Source: Hydractinia symbiolongicarpus | Taxonomy: Eukaryota > Cnidaria > Hydrozoa > Anthoathecata > Hydractiniidae | DNA length: 64,000 nucleotides | Assembly: GCF_029227915.1 (NCBI RefSeq) | Contig: NC_079884.1 | Coordinates: 29,080,001-29,144,000, forward strand | Reading direction: 5' to 3' | Shown here: piece by piece, positions 11,783-23,947 of the stretch | Layout of the letters: each line of letters starts with the position of its first letter | Numbering within the stretch: the stretch's first letter is position 1 | The notes under the pieces: generated by a model | What the model was told of the DNA's origin: nothing | What the model saw: only the letters and a program-made list of their open reading frames with translations | Databases searched by the model: none | Program-made: the position numbers and the translations under genes

Positions 11783-13109
11783 GATTTTGGACTTTGACCT
11801 TATAAATGTGATGAATGAGGCAGTTTGACTACAAGAAGTAACATTCTTCGTATATTGACATGATTGCTGGAACTCAGCGATTACACTGGGCGCTGTGGTA
11901 GCGCTTTATTACAAAATTAAGATAAATAAGTCATTTTTAACTGTGGCACCAAACCTAGCCGGTAGTTCGCGTTGAAGAAATAGAGACAGTTTCAAAAACT
12001 ACATTTTATTGATTTTCTAACTTTGTTAATCCGTTTGAGTTACAACGGTTGCGTCACATATTCGTACCAACGTGTATTTCGTGATTTTCTTCTGTTATTA
12101 CTAGGTTGCATCGCTTTTAACAGTGAAACGTTTGACTGTGGGACTTAACTGAACTGACTTTGGACTTTGACCTTATAAATGTGATAAATGAGCCAGCTTG
12201 ACTACAACAAATAACATTCTTATTAATCTGACATGATTGCTGGAACTCAGCGATTACACTGGGCGCTGTGGTAGCGTTTTATTTAAAAATTAAGATAAAT
12301 AAGTCTTTTTTTACTGTGGCACCAATCCTAGCCGTTAGTTCGCGCTGAAGAAATAGGAACAGTTCTAAAGACTACATTTCATTGACTTTCTAGCGGTATA
12401 AATCCGTTTGAGTTACAACGGTTGCATCACATATTCGTACCAACATGTATTTAGCGATAGTATTCGGATGTTACTAGGTTGCATCGCCTTTAACAGTGAA
12501 ACGATTGACTGTGGGACTTAATTGAATTAATTTTGGACTTTGACCTTGTAAATGTGATAAATGAGCCAGTTTGACTACAAGAAATAACATTTTTTTTAAT
12601 TTGACATGATTGCTGGAACTCAGCGATTACACTGGGCACTGTGGTAGCGCTTTATTAAAAAATTGAGATAAACAAGTCATTTTTTACTGTGGGACCAATC
12701 CTAGCCCTTAGCTCGCGCTGAAGAAATAGAGACAGTTTGAAAAACTACATTTTATTGACTTTCTAACGGTGTCAATCCGTTTGAGTTACAACGGTTGCGT
12801 TACATATTTGTACCAACATGTATTTTGTGATTTTCTTCCGATATTACTAAGTTGTTTTGCTTTTAACAATGAAACGATTGACTGTGGGAATTAATTGAAC
12901 TGATTTTGGACTGTGACCTTATAAATGTTACAAGTGAGACAATTGGACTCCAAGAAATAACATTCTTCTTAACTTGACATGATTGTGGGAACTCAGCGAT
13001 TACACTAGACACCGTGGTAGCGCTCCATTTAAAAATTTAGATAAATAAGTCATTTTTACTGTGGGACCAATCCTAGCCGTTAGCGCGCGCTAAAGATATA
13101 GAGACAGTT

Positions 13110-14600
13110 TCAAAAACTCCATTTCCTTGACTTTTTAACAGTGTCAATCTGTTTGAGTTACAACGGTTGCGTCAGATATTCGTACCAACATGTATTTAGC
13201 GATAGTATTCGGATATTACTAGGTTACATTGCTTTTAACAGTGAAACGTTTGACTGTGGGACTTAATTGAACTGACTTTGGACTTTGACCTTATAAATGT
13301 GATAAATGAGCCAGCTTGACTACAACAAATAACATTCTTATTAATCTGACATGATTGCTGGAACTCAGCGATTACACTGGGCGCTGTGGTAGCGTTTTAT
13401 TTAAAAATTAAGATAAATAAGTCTTTCTTTACTGTGGCACCAGTCCTAGCCGTTAGTTCGCGCTGAAGAAATAGGAACAGTTTTAAAGATTACATTTCAT
13501 TGACTTTCTAGCGTTATAAATCCGTTTGAGTTACAACGGTTGCATCACATATTCGTACCAACATGTATTTAGCGATAGTATTCGGATGTTACTAGGTTGC
13601 ATCGCTTTTAACAGTGAAACGATTGACTGTGGGATTTAATTGAACTGATTTTGGACTTTGACCTTATAAATGTGATAAATGAGGCAGTTTGACTACAAGA
13701 AGTAACATTCTTCTTAATTTGACATGATTGCTAGAACTCAGCGATTACACTGGGCGCTGTGGTAGCGCTTTATTACAAAATTAAGATAATAAGTCATTTT
13801 TAACTGTGGCACCAATCCTAGCCGGTAGTTCGCGTTGAAGAAATAGAGACAGTTTCAAAAACTCCATTTCATTGACTTTCTAACAGTGTCAATCTGTTTG
13901 AGTTACAACGGTTGCGTCAGATATTCGTACCAACATGTATTTAGCGATAGTATTCGGATATTACTAGGTTACATTGCTTTTAACAGTGAAACGTTTGACT
14001 GTGGGACTTAATTGAACTGACTTTGGACTTTGACCTTATAAATGTGATAAATGAGCCAGCTTGACTACAACAAATAACATTCTTATTAATCTGACATGAT
14101 TGCTGGAACTCAGCGATTACACTGGGCGCTGTGGTAGCGTTTTATTTAAAAATTAAGATAAATAAGTCTTTCTTTACTGTGGCACCAGTCCTAGCCGTTA
14201 GTTCGCGCTGAAGAAATAGGAACAGTTTTAAAGACTACATTTCATTGACTTTCTAGCGTTATAAATCCGTTTGAGTTACAACGGTTGCATCACATATTCG
14301 TACCAACATGTATTTAGCGATAGTATTCGGATGTTACTAGGTTGCATCGCTTTTAACAGTAAAACGATTGACTGTGGGACTTAATTGAACTGATTTTGGA
14401 CTTTGACCTTATAAATGTGATAAATGAGGCAGTTTGACTACAAGAAGTAACATTCTTCTTAATTTGACATGATTGCTAGAACTCAGCGATTACACTGGGC
14501 GCTGTGGTAGCGCTTTATTACAAAATTAAGATAATAAGTCATTTTTAACTGTGGCACCAATCCTAGCCGGTAGTTTGCGTTGAAGAAATAGAGACAGTTT
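13110..14600 (+). repeat. 745-bp dimer, two copies (13395/13768 and 14140/14513)
   Basis: Monomers at 13395 and 14140 share GTCTTTCTTTACTG and GCACCAGTCC. Those at 13768 and 14513 share the one-base loss AAGATAATAAGTC. E sequence with GTCAGATATTCG and TTACATTGC is present at about 13172 and again at 13917, so the copied unit begins inside the E monomer at 13023. The offset is 745 bp. In the second unit the last monomer switches from E-like to M-like sequence (CATTTTATTAATTTTC) at about 14600. Confidence 0.87.
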
Positions 14601-14884
14601 CAAAAACTACATTTTATTAATTTTCTAACATTGTCAATCCGTTTGAGTTACAACGGTTGCGTCACATATTCGTACCAACATGTATTTAGTAATTTTCTTC
14701 AGATAATACTAGGTTGCATCGCTTTTAACAGTGAAACGATTGATTCTGGGACTTAATTGAACTGATTTTGGACTGTGACCTTATAAATGTTATAAGTGAG
14801 ACAATTGGACTCCAAGAAATAACATTCTTCTTAACTTGACATGATTGTGGGAGCTCAGCGATTACACTGGACCGCGTGGTAGCG

Positions 14885-15860
14885 CTCCATTTAAAAATTT
14901 AAAACAATAAGACATTTTTACTGTGGGACCAATCCTAGCCGTTAGTTCGCGCTGAAGAAATAGGAACAGTTCCAAAAACTACATTTCATTGACATTCTAG
15001 CGGTATAAATCCGTTTGAGTTACAACGGTTGCGTCACATATTCGTACCAACATGTATTTAGCCATAGTATTCGGATATTACTAGGTTGCATCGCTTTTAA
15101 CAGTGAAACGATTGACTGTGGGACTTAATTGAACTGATTTTGGACTTTGACCTTATAAATGTGATAAATGAGGCAGTTTGACTACAACAAATAACATTCT
15201 TATTAATCTGACATGATTGCTGGAACTCAGCGATTACACTGGGCGCTGTGGTAGCGTTTTATTTAAAAATTAAGTTAAATAAGTCTTTTTTTACTGTGGC
15301 ACCAATCCTAGCCGTTTGTTCGCGCTGAAGAAATAGGAACAGTTCCAAAGACTACATTTCATTGACTTCCCAGCGTTATAAATCAGTTTGAGTTACAACG
15401 GTTGCGTCACATATTCGTACCAACATGTATTTAGCGATAGTATTCGGATGTTACTAGGTTGCATCGCTTTAACAGTGAAACGATTGACTGTGGGACTTAA
15501 TTGAACTGATTTTGGACTTTGACCTTATAAATGTGATAAATGAGGCAGTTTGACTACAAGAAGTAACATTCTTCGTAATTTGACATGATTGCTGGAACTC
15601 AGCGATTACACTGGGCGCTGTGGTAGCGCTTTATTACAAAATTAAGATAAATAAGTCATTTTTAACTGTGGCACCAATCCTAGCCGGTAGTTCGCGTTGA
15701 AGAAATAGAGACAGTTTCAAAAACTACATTTTATTGATTTTCTAACTTTGTCAATCCGTTTGAGTTACAACGGTTGCGTCACATATTCGTACCAACGTGT
15801 ATTTAGTGATTTTCTTCCGATATTACTAGGTTGCATCGCTTTTAACAGTGAAACGATTGT
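14885..15860 (+). repeat. I'-F''-M segment, copy 1 (offset 5337 bp to 20222-21197)
   Basis: The monomers at 14885, 15257 and 15629 match those at 20222, 20594 and 20966. Both 14885 and 20222 have the unusual AAAACAATAAGACATTTTTAC, and both second monomers have GCCGTTTGTTCG with AATTAAGTTAAAT. The match ends near 15860, where this copy reads GATTGTCTCTGGG and the other GATTGACTGTGGG. Confidence 0.86.
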
Positions 15861-16374
15861 CTCTGGGACTTAATTGAACTGATTTTGGACTGTGACCTTA
15901 TAAATGTTATAAGTGATACAATTGGACTCCAAGAAATAACATTCTTCTTAACTTGAAATGATTGTGGGAACTCAGCGATTACACTAGACCCCGTGGTAGC
16001 GTTCCATTAAAAAATTAAGATAAATAAGTCATTTTTAACTGTGGCACCATCCTAGCCGGTAGTTTGCGCTGAAGAAATTGAGACAGTTTCAAAAACTACA
16101 TTTCATTTACTTTCTAACGGTGTCAATCCGTTTGAGTTACAAGGGTTGCGTCACATATTCGTACCAACATGTATTTAGTGATTTTCTTCCGATATTACTA
16201 GGTTGCATCGCTTTTAACAGTGAAACGATTGACTGTGGGACTTAATTGAACTAACTTTGGACTGTGCCCTGATAAATGTAATAAATGAGACAATTGGTCT
16301 CAAAAGAAATAACATTCTTCTTAACTTGACATGATTGTGGAAACTCAGCGATTACACTAGACCCCGTGGTAGCG
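15861..16374 (+). repeat. Monomer end and an A monomer (16002) between two copied segments
   Basis: The end of the 15629 monomer and the complete monomer at 16002 lie here. The latter starts TTCCATTAAAAAATTAAG and then reads like A or H (GAAATTGAGACAG). It has no partner between 20966 and 21338, which explains why the flanking copies differ in offset (5337 against 4963 bp). Confidence 0.8.
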
Positions 16375-17309
16375 CTTTATTTAAAAATTTAGATAAATAA
16401 GTCTTTTTTTGCTGTGGGACCAATCCTGGCCGTTAGCAGGCGCTGAATAAATAGGAACAGTTTCAAAGACTACATTTCATTGACTTTCTAGCGGTATAAA
16501 TCTGTTTGAGTTACAACGGTTGCGTCACATATTCATAACAACATGTATTGAGCGATAGTATTCGGATTTTACTAAGTTGCATCGCCTTTAACAGTGAAAC
16601 GATTGACTGTGGGACTTAATTGAATTGATTTTGGACTTTGACCTTGTAAATGTGATAAATGAGCCAGTTTGACTACAAGAAATAACATTTTTCTTAATTT
16701 GACATGATTGCTGGAACTCAGCGATTACACTGGGCACTGTGGTAGCGCTTTATTAAAAAATTGAGATAAACAAGTCATTTTTTACTGTGGGACCAATCCT
16801 AGCCCTTAGCTCGCGCTGAAGAAATAGAGACAGTTTGAAAAACTACATTTTATTGACTTTCTAACGGTGTCAATCCGTTTGAGTTACAACGGTTGCGTTA
16901 CATATTTGTACCAACATGTATTTTGTGATTTTCTTCCGATATTACTAAGTTGTTTTGCTTTTAACAATGAAACGATTGACTGTGGGAATTAATTGAACTG
17001 ATTTTGGACTGTGACCTTATAAATGTTACAAGTGAGACAATTGGACTCCAAGAAATAACATTCTTCTTAACTTGACATGATTGTGGGAACTCAGCGATTA
17101 CACTAGACACCGTGGTAGCGCTCCATTTAAAAAATTAGATAAATAAGTCATTTTTACTGTGGGACCAATCCTAGCTGTTAGCGCGCGCTAAAGATATAGA
17201 GACTGTTTCAAAAACTCCATTTCATTGACTTTCTAACAGTGTCAATACGTTTGAGTTACAACGGTTGCGTCACATATTCGTACCAACATGTATTTAGCGA
17301 TAGTATTCG
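16375..17309 (+). repeat. B-C-E segment, copy 1 (offset 4963 bp to 21338-22272)
   Basis: B at 16375, C at 16748 and the first half of E at 17121 match 21338, 21711 and 22084. Shared rare variants: TTCATAACAACATG and TTTTACTAAGTTGC in B; AAAAAATTAGATAAATAAG, CTAGCTGTTAGC, GAGACTGTTTC and CAATACGTTTG in E. The match stops at 17309 because this E monomer is cut there (see the 493-bp unit), while the partner continues intact. Confidence 0.88.
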
Positions 17310-17613
17310 CTGAAGAAATAGAGACAGTTTCAAAAACTAAATTTCATTTACTTTCTTACGGTGTCAATCCGTTTGAGATGCAACGGTTGCGTCACATATT
17401 CGTACCAACATGTGTTTAGCGATATTTTTCCTCTATTACTAGGTTGCATCGCTTTTAACAGTGAAACGATTGACTGTGGGACTTAATTGAACTGATTTTG
17501 GACTTTGACCTTATAAATGTGATAAATGAGGCAGTTTGACTACAAGAAGTAACATTCTTCTTATTTGATATGATTGCTGGAACTCAGCGATTACACTGAG
17601 CGCTGTGGTAGCG
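17121..17613 (+). repeat. 493-bp aberrant monomer, E first half fused out of register to J
   Basis: Bases 17121-17309 are the first 189 bases of an E monomer. At TAGTATTCG (17301-17309) the sequence jumps to CTGAAGAAATAG, which normally sits about 70 bases after a monomer start, and continues as the last 304 bases of a J monomer matching 10856-11159. The result is 189 + 304 = 493 bp, about 120 bp longer than a normal unit. The E partner at 22084 continues GGATATTACTAAG at this point. The bases CG at the join are common to both parents, and the wider context TAGTATTCG resembles TAGTTCG in the other parent. Confidence 0.9.
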
Positions 17614-18358
17614 CTTTATTAAGAAATTAAGATAAATAAGTCATTTTTAACTGTGCCACCAATCCTAGCCGGTAGTTCGCGCTGAAGAAATTGAGACAGT
17701 TTCAAAAACTACATTTCATTTACTTTCTAACGGTGTCAATCCGTTTGAGTTACAAGGGTTGCGTCACATATTCGTACCAACATGTATTTAGCGATAGTTT
17801 TCGGATGTTACTAGGTTGCATCGCTTTAACAGTGAAACGATTGACTGTGGGACTTAATTGAACTGATTTTGGACTTTGACCTTATAAATGTGATGAATGA
17901 GGCAGTTTGACTACAAGAAGTAACATTCTTCGTAATTTGACATGATTGCTGGAACTCAGCGATTACACTGGGCGCTGTGGTAGCGCTTTGTTACAAAATT
18001 AAGATAAATAAGTCATTTTTAACTGTGGCACCAATCCTAGCCGGTAGTTCGCGTTGAAGAAATAGAGACAGTTTCAAAAACTACATTTTATTGATTTTCT
18101 AACTTTGTCAATCCGTTTGAGTTACAACGGTTGCGTCACATATTCGTACCAACGTGTATTTCGTGATTTTCTTCTGTTATTACTAGGTTGCATCGCTTTT
18201 AACAGTGAAACGATTTACTCTGGGACTTAATTGAACTGATTTTGGACTGTGACCTTATAAATGGTATAAGTGAGACAATTGCACTCCAAGAAAAAAAATT
18301 CTTCTTAACTTGACATGATTGTATGAACTCAGCGATTACACTAGACCCCGTGGTAGCG
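17310..18358 (+). repeat. J-K-M segment, copy 2 (partner 10856-12276)
   Basis: Contains the J tail, K at 17614 and M at 17986. Compared with the upstream copy it lacks the L monomer and the first 68 bases of J. M here starts CTTTGTTACAAAATT instead of CTTTATTACAAAATT. Near 18290 it has a run of A in place of AAGAAATAAC. Confidence 0.83.
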
Positions 18359-20221
18359 TTCCATTTAAAAATTTAGATAAGTATGTCATTTTTACTGTGG
18401 GACCAATCCTAGCCGTTAGTTCGCGCTGAAGAAATAGGAACAGTTCCAAAGACTACATTTCATTGACTTTCTAGCGGTATAAATCCGTTTGAGTTACAAC
18501 GGTTGCATCACATATTCGTACCAACATGTATTTAGCGATAGTATTCGGATGTTACTAGGTTGCATCGCCTTTAACAGTGAAACGATTGACTGTGGGACTT
18601 AATTGAATTAATTTTGGACTTTGACGTTATAGATGTGATAAATGAGGCAGTTTGACTACAAGAAGTAACATTCTTCTTAATTTGACATATTTGCGAGAAC
18701 TCAGCGATTACACTGAGCGCTGTGGTAGCGCTTTATAAAAAAATTAAGATAAATAAGTCATTTTTAACTCTGGCACCAATCCTAGCCGGTAGTTCGCGCT
18801 GAAGAAATAGAGACAGTTTCAAAAACTACATTTCATTTACTTTCTAACGGTGTCATCCCGTTTCAGTTACAACGGTTGCGTCACATATTCTTACCAACAT
18901 GTATTTAACGATATTTTTCCTCTATTACTAGGTTGCATCGCTTTTAACAGTGAAACGATTGACTGTGGGACTTAATTGAACTGATTTTGGACTTTGACCT
19001 TATAAATGTGATAAATGAGGCAGTTTGACTACAAGAAGTAACATTCTTCTTATTTGATATGATTGCTGGAACTCAGCGATTACACTGAGCGCTGTGGTAG
19101 CGCTTTATTAAAAAATTAAGATAAATAAGTCACTTTTAACTGTGGCACCAATCCTAGCCGGTAGTTCGCGCTGAAGAAATAGAGACAGTTTGAAAATCTA
19201 CATTTTATTGACTTTCTAACGGTGTCAATCCGTTTGAGTTACAACGGTTGCGTTACATATTTGTACCAACATGTATTTAGCAATAGTATTCGGATATTAC
19301 CACGTTACATCGCTTTTAACAGTGAAACGTTTGACTGTGGGACTTAATTGAACTGACTTTGGACTTTGACCTTATAAATGTGATAAATGAGCCAGCTTGA
19401 CTACAACAAATAACATTCTTATTAATCTGACATGATTGCTGGAACTCAGCGATTACACTGGGCGCTGTGGTAGCGTTTTATTTAAAAATTAAGATAAATA
19501 AGTCTTTTTTTACAGTGGCACCAATCCTAGCCGTTAGTTCGCGCTGAAGAAATAGGAACAGTTCTAAAGACTACATTTCATTGACTTTCTAGCGGTATAA
19601 ATCCGTTTGAGTTACAACGGTTGCATCACATATTCGTACCAACATGTATTTAGCGATAGTATTCGGATGTTACTAGGTTGCATCGCCTTTAACAGTGAAA
19701 CGATTGACTGTGGGACTTAATTGAATTAATTTTGGACTTTGACCTTGTAAATGTGATAAATGAGCCAGTTTGACTACAAGAAATAACATTTTTCTTAATT
19801 TGACATGATTGCTGGAACTCAGCGATTACACTGGGCACTGTGGTAGCGCTTTATTAAAAAATTGAGATAAACAAGTTATTTTTTACTGTGGGACCAATCC
19901 TAGCCCTTAGCTCGCGCTGAAGAAATAGAGACAGTTTGAAAAACTACATTTTATTGACTTTCTAACGGTGTCAATCCGTTTGAGTTACAACGGTTGCGTT
20001 ACATATTTGTACCAACATGTATTTTGTGATTTTCTTCCGATATTACTAAGTTGTTTTGCTTTTAACAATAAAACGATTGACTGTGGGAATTAATTGAACT
20101 GATTTTGGACTGTGACCTTATAAATGTTACAAGTGAGACAATTGGACTCCAAGAAATAACATTCTTCTTAACTTGACATGATTGTGGGAACTCAGCGATT
20201 ACACTGGACCGCGTGGTAGCG
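18359..20221 (+). repeat. Domain I monomers I, J, K/C chimera, D/B, C
   Basis: Monomers start at 18359, 18731, 19103, 19476 and 19849. The first begins TTCCATTTAAAAATTTAG with GATAAGTATGTC, as at 10416. The second resembles J. The third begins like H or K and continues with C sequence (AGTTTGAAAATCTACATTTTATTG) and ends like E (CACGTTACATCGC). The fourth starts as D and ends as B, and the fifth is C. No gene is present. Confidence 0.83.
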
Positions 20222-21197
20222 CTCCATTTAAAAATTTAAAACAATAAGACATTTTTACTGTGGGACCAATCCTAGCCGTTAGTTCGCGCTGAAGAAATAG
20301 GAACAGTTCCAAAAACTACATTTCATTGACATTCTAGCGGTATAAATCCGTTTGAGTTACAACGGTTGCGTCACATATTCGTACCAACATGTATTTAGCC
20401 ATAGTATTCGGATATTACTAGGTTGCATCGCTTTTAACAGTGAAACGATTGACTGTGGGACTTAATTGAACTGATTTTGGACTTTGACCTTATAAATGTG
20501 ATAAATGAGGCAGTTTGACTACAACAAATAACATTCTTATTAATCTGACATGATTGCTGGAACTCAGCGATTACTCTGGGCGCTGTGGTAGCGTTTTATT
20601 TAAAAATTAAGTTAAATAAGTCTTTTTTTACTGTGGCACCAATCCTAGCCGTTTGTTCGCGCTGAAGAAATAGGAACAGTTCCAAAGACTACATTTCATT
20701 GACTTCCCAGCGTTATAAATCCGTTTGAGTTACAACGGTTGCGTCACATATTCGTACCAACATGTATTTAGCGATAGTATTCGGATGTTACTAGGTTGCA
20801 TCGCTTTAACAGTGAAACGATTGACTGTGGGACTTAATTGAACTGATTTTGGACTTTGACCTTATAAATGTGATAAATGAGGCAGTTTGACTACAAGAAG
20901 TAACATTCTTCGTAATTTGACATGATTGCTGGAACTCAGCGATTACACTGGGCGCTGTGGTAGCGCTTTATTACAAAATTAAGATAAATAAGTCATTTTT
21001 AACTGTGGCACCAATCCTAGCCGGTAGTTCGCGTTGAAGAAATAGAGACAGTTTCAAAAACTACATTTTATTGATTTTCTAACTTTGTCAATCTGTTTGA
21101 GTTACAACGGTTGCGTCACATATTCGTACCAACGTGTATTTAGTGATTTTCTTCCGATATTACTAGGTTGCATCGCTTTTAACAGTGAAACGATTGA
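20222..21197 (+). repeat. I'-F''-M segment, copy 2
   Basis: Downstream partner of 14885-15860, with few differences (for example CAATCTGTTTGAG near 21090 for CAATCCGTTTGAG, and GATTACTCTGGGC near 20569 for GATTACACTGGGC). It then continues as GATTGACTGTGGG and ends like K. Confidence 0.86.
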
Positions 21198-21337
21198 CTG
21201 TGGGACTTAATTGAACTGATTTTGGACTATGACCTTATAAATGTGTTAAATGAGGCAGTTTGACTACAAGAAGTAACATTCTTCATATTTGATATGATTG
21301 CTGGAACTCAGCGATTACACTGAGCGCTGTGGTAGCA

Positions 21338-22272
21338 CTTTATTAAAAAATTTAGATAAATAAGTCTTTTTTTGCTGTGGGACCAATCCTGGCCGTTAGC
21401 AGGCGCTGAATAAATAGGAACAGTTTCAAAGACTACATTTCATTGACTTTCTAGCGGTATAAATCTGTTTGAGTTACAACGGTTGCGTCACATATTCATA
21501 ACAACATGTATTGAGCGATAGTATTCGGATTTTACTAAGTTGCATCGCCTTTAACAGTGAAACGATTGACTGTGGGACTTAATTGAATTGATTTTGGACT
21601 TTGACCTTGTAAATGTGATAAATGAGCCAGTTTGACTACAAGAAATAACATTTTTCTTAATTTGACATGATTGCTGGAACTCAGCGATTACACTGGGCAC
21701 TGTGGTAGCGCTTTATTAAAAAATTGAGATAAACAAGTCATTTTTTACTGTGGGACCAATCCTAGCCCTTAGCTCGCGCTGAAGAAATAGAGAAAGTTTG
21801 AAAAACTACATTTTATTGACTTTCTAACGGTGTCAATCCGTTTGAGTTACAACGGTTGCGTTACATATTTGTACCAACATGTATTTTGTGATTTTCTTCC
21901 GATATTACTAAGTTGTTTTGCTTTTAACAATGAAACGATTGACTGTGGGAATTAATTGAACTGATTTTGGACTGTGACCTTATAAATGTTACAAGTGAGA
22001 CAATTGGACTCCAAGAAATAACATTCTTCTTAACTTGACATGATTGTGGGAACTCAGCGATTACACTAGACACCGTGGTAGCGCTCCATTTAAAAAATTA
22101 GATAAATAAGCCATTTTTACTGTGGGACCAATCCTAGCTGTTAGCGCGCGCTAAAGATATAGAGACTGTTTCAAAAACTCCATTTCATTGACTTTCTAAC
22201 AGTGTCAATACGTTTGAGTTACAACGGTTGCGTCACATATTCGTACCAACATGTATTTAGCGATAGTATTCG
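21338..22272 (+). repeat. B-C-E segment, copy 2, with an intact E monomer
   Basis: Partner of 16375-17309. The E monomer (22084-22455) is complete here, which gives the reference for the broken E at 17121. The B monomer begins TTATTAAAAAATTTAG where copy 1 has TTATTTAAAAATTTAG, and is preceded by GTAGCACTTT in place of GTAGCGCTTT. Confidence 0.88.
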
Positions 22273-23947
22273 GATATTACTAAGTTACATCGCTTTTAAC
22301 AGTGAAACGTTTGACTGTGGGACTTAATTGAACTGATTTTGGACTTTGACCTTATAAATGTGATAAATGAGCCAGCTTGACTACAACAAATAACATTCCT
22401 ATTAATCTGACATGATTGCTGGAACTCAGCGATTACACTGGGCGCTGTGGTAGCGTTTTATTTAAAAATTAAGATAAATAAGTCTTTTTTTACTGTGGCA
22501 CCAATCCTAGCCGTTAGTTCGCGCTGAAGAAATAGGAACAGTTCTAAAGACTATATTTCATTGACTTTCTAGCGTTATAAATCCGTTTGAGTTACAACGG
22601 TTGCGTCACATATTCGTACCAACATGTATTTAGCGATAGTATTCGGATATTACTAGGTTGCATCGCTTTTAACAGTGAAACGATTGACTGTGGGACTTAA
22701 TTGAACTGATTTTGGACTTTGACCTTATAAATGTGATAAATGAGGCAGTTTGACTACAAGAAGTAACATTCTTCTTAATTTGACATGATTGCGGGAACTC
22801 AGCGATTACACTGAGCGCTGTGGTAGCGCTTTATAAAAAAATTAAGATAAATAAGTCATTTTTAACTGTGGCACCAATCCTAGCCGGTAGTTCGGACTGA
22901 AGAAATAGAGACAGTTTCAAAAACTACATTTCATTTACTTTCTAACGGTGTCAATCGGTTTGAGTTACAACGGTTGCGTCACATATTCGTACCAACATGT
23001 ATTTAGCGATAGTATTCGGATATTACTAAGTTACATCGCTTTTAACGGTGAAACGTTTGACTGTGGGACTTAATTGAACTGATTTTGGACTTTGACCTTA
23101 TAAATGTGATAAATGAGCCAGCTTGACTACAACAAATAACATTCCTATTAATCTGACATGATTGCTGGAACTCAGCGATTACACTGGGCGCTGTGGTAGC
23201 GTTTTATTTAAAAATTAAGATAAAAAAGTCTTTTTTTACTGTGGCACCAATCCTAGCCGTTAGTTCGCGCTGAAGAAATAGGAACAGTTCTAAAGACTAC
23301 ATTTCATTGACTTTCTAGCGTTATAAATCCGTTTGAGTTACAACGGTTGCGTCACATATTCGTACCAACATGTATTTAGCGATAGTATTCGGATATTACT
23401 AGGTTGCATCGCTTTTAACAGTGAAACGATTGACTGTGGGACTTAATTGAACTGATTTTAGACTTTGACATTATAAATGTGATAAATGAGGTAGTTTGAC
23501 TACAAGAAGTAACATTCTTCTTAATTTGACATGATTGCGGGACCTCAGCGATTACACTGAGAGCTGTGGTAGCGCTTTATTAAAAAATTAAGATAAATAA
23601 GTCATTTTTAACTGTGGCACCAATCCTAGCCGGTAGTTTGCGCTGAAGAAATAGAGAAAGTTTCAAAAACTACATTTCATTTACTTTCTAACGGTGTCAA
23701 TCCGTTTGCGCTACAACGGTTGCGTCACATATTCGTGCCAACATGTATTTAGCGATATTTTTCCTCTATTACTAGGTTGCATCGCTTTTAACAGTGAAAC
23801 GATTGACTGTGGGACTTAATTGAACTGATTCTGGACTTTGACCTTATGAATGTGATAAATGAGGCAATTTCACTACAAGAAGTAACATTCTTCTTAATTT
23901 GACATGATTGCTGGAACTCAGCGATTACACTGAGCGCTGTGGTAGCG
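22260..23947 (+). repeat. 746-bp dimer, two copies (22456/22829 and 23202/23575)
   Basis: D monomers at 22456 and 23202 are followed by J-like monomers at 22829 and 23575. The rare variants ACTAAGTTACATCGC and ACATTCCTATTAATC occur near 22280 and 22395 and again 746 bp downstream, so the copied unit starts in the second half of the E monomer at 22084. The last J-like monomer ends the domain I sequence. Confidence 0.83.

Larger units (their letters stand above)
10856..12276 (+). repeat. J-K-L-M segment, copy 1 (partner at 17310-18358)
   Basis: J, K and M variants in this stretch recur at 17310-18358 at an offset of 6454 bp up to the end of K, then 6082 bp for M because the L monomer is absent downstream. 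Diagnostic shared variants are AACTAAATTTC, CTTTCTTACGG and GAGATGCAACGG in J, TTAAGAAATTAAG in K, and CGTGTATTTCGTG with TTCTTCTGTTATTAC in M. Confidence 0.83.
10042..13394 (+). repeat. Domain I monomers F', I, J, K, L, M, D/B, C, E
   Basis: Monomers start at 10042 (374 bp), 10416, 10788, 11160, 11532, 11904, 12277, 12650 and 13023. J (10788) is marked by AAAAACTAAATTTC and TTTGAGATGCAACGG. K (11160) has TTAAGAAATTAAG and GTGCCACC. L (11532) is close to K. M (11904) has CATTTTATTGATTTTC and ACCAACGTGTATTTCG. The 12277 monomer starts as D and ends as B. C and E repeat the cassette seen at 2238. No gene is present. Confidence 0.88.
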
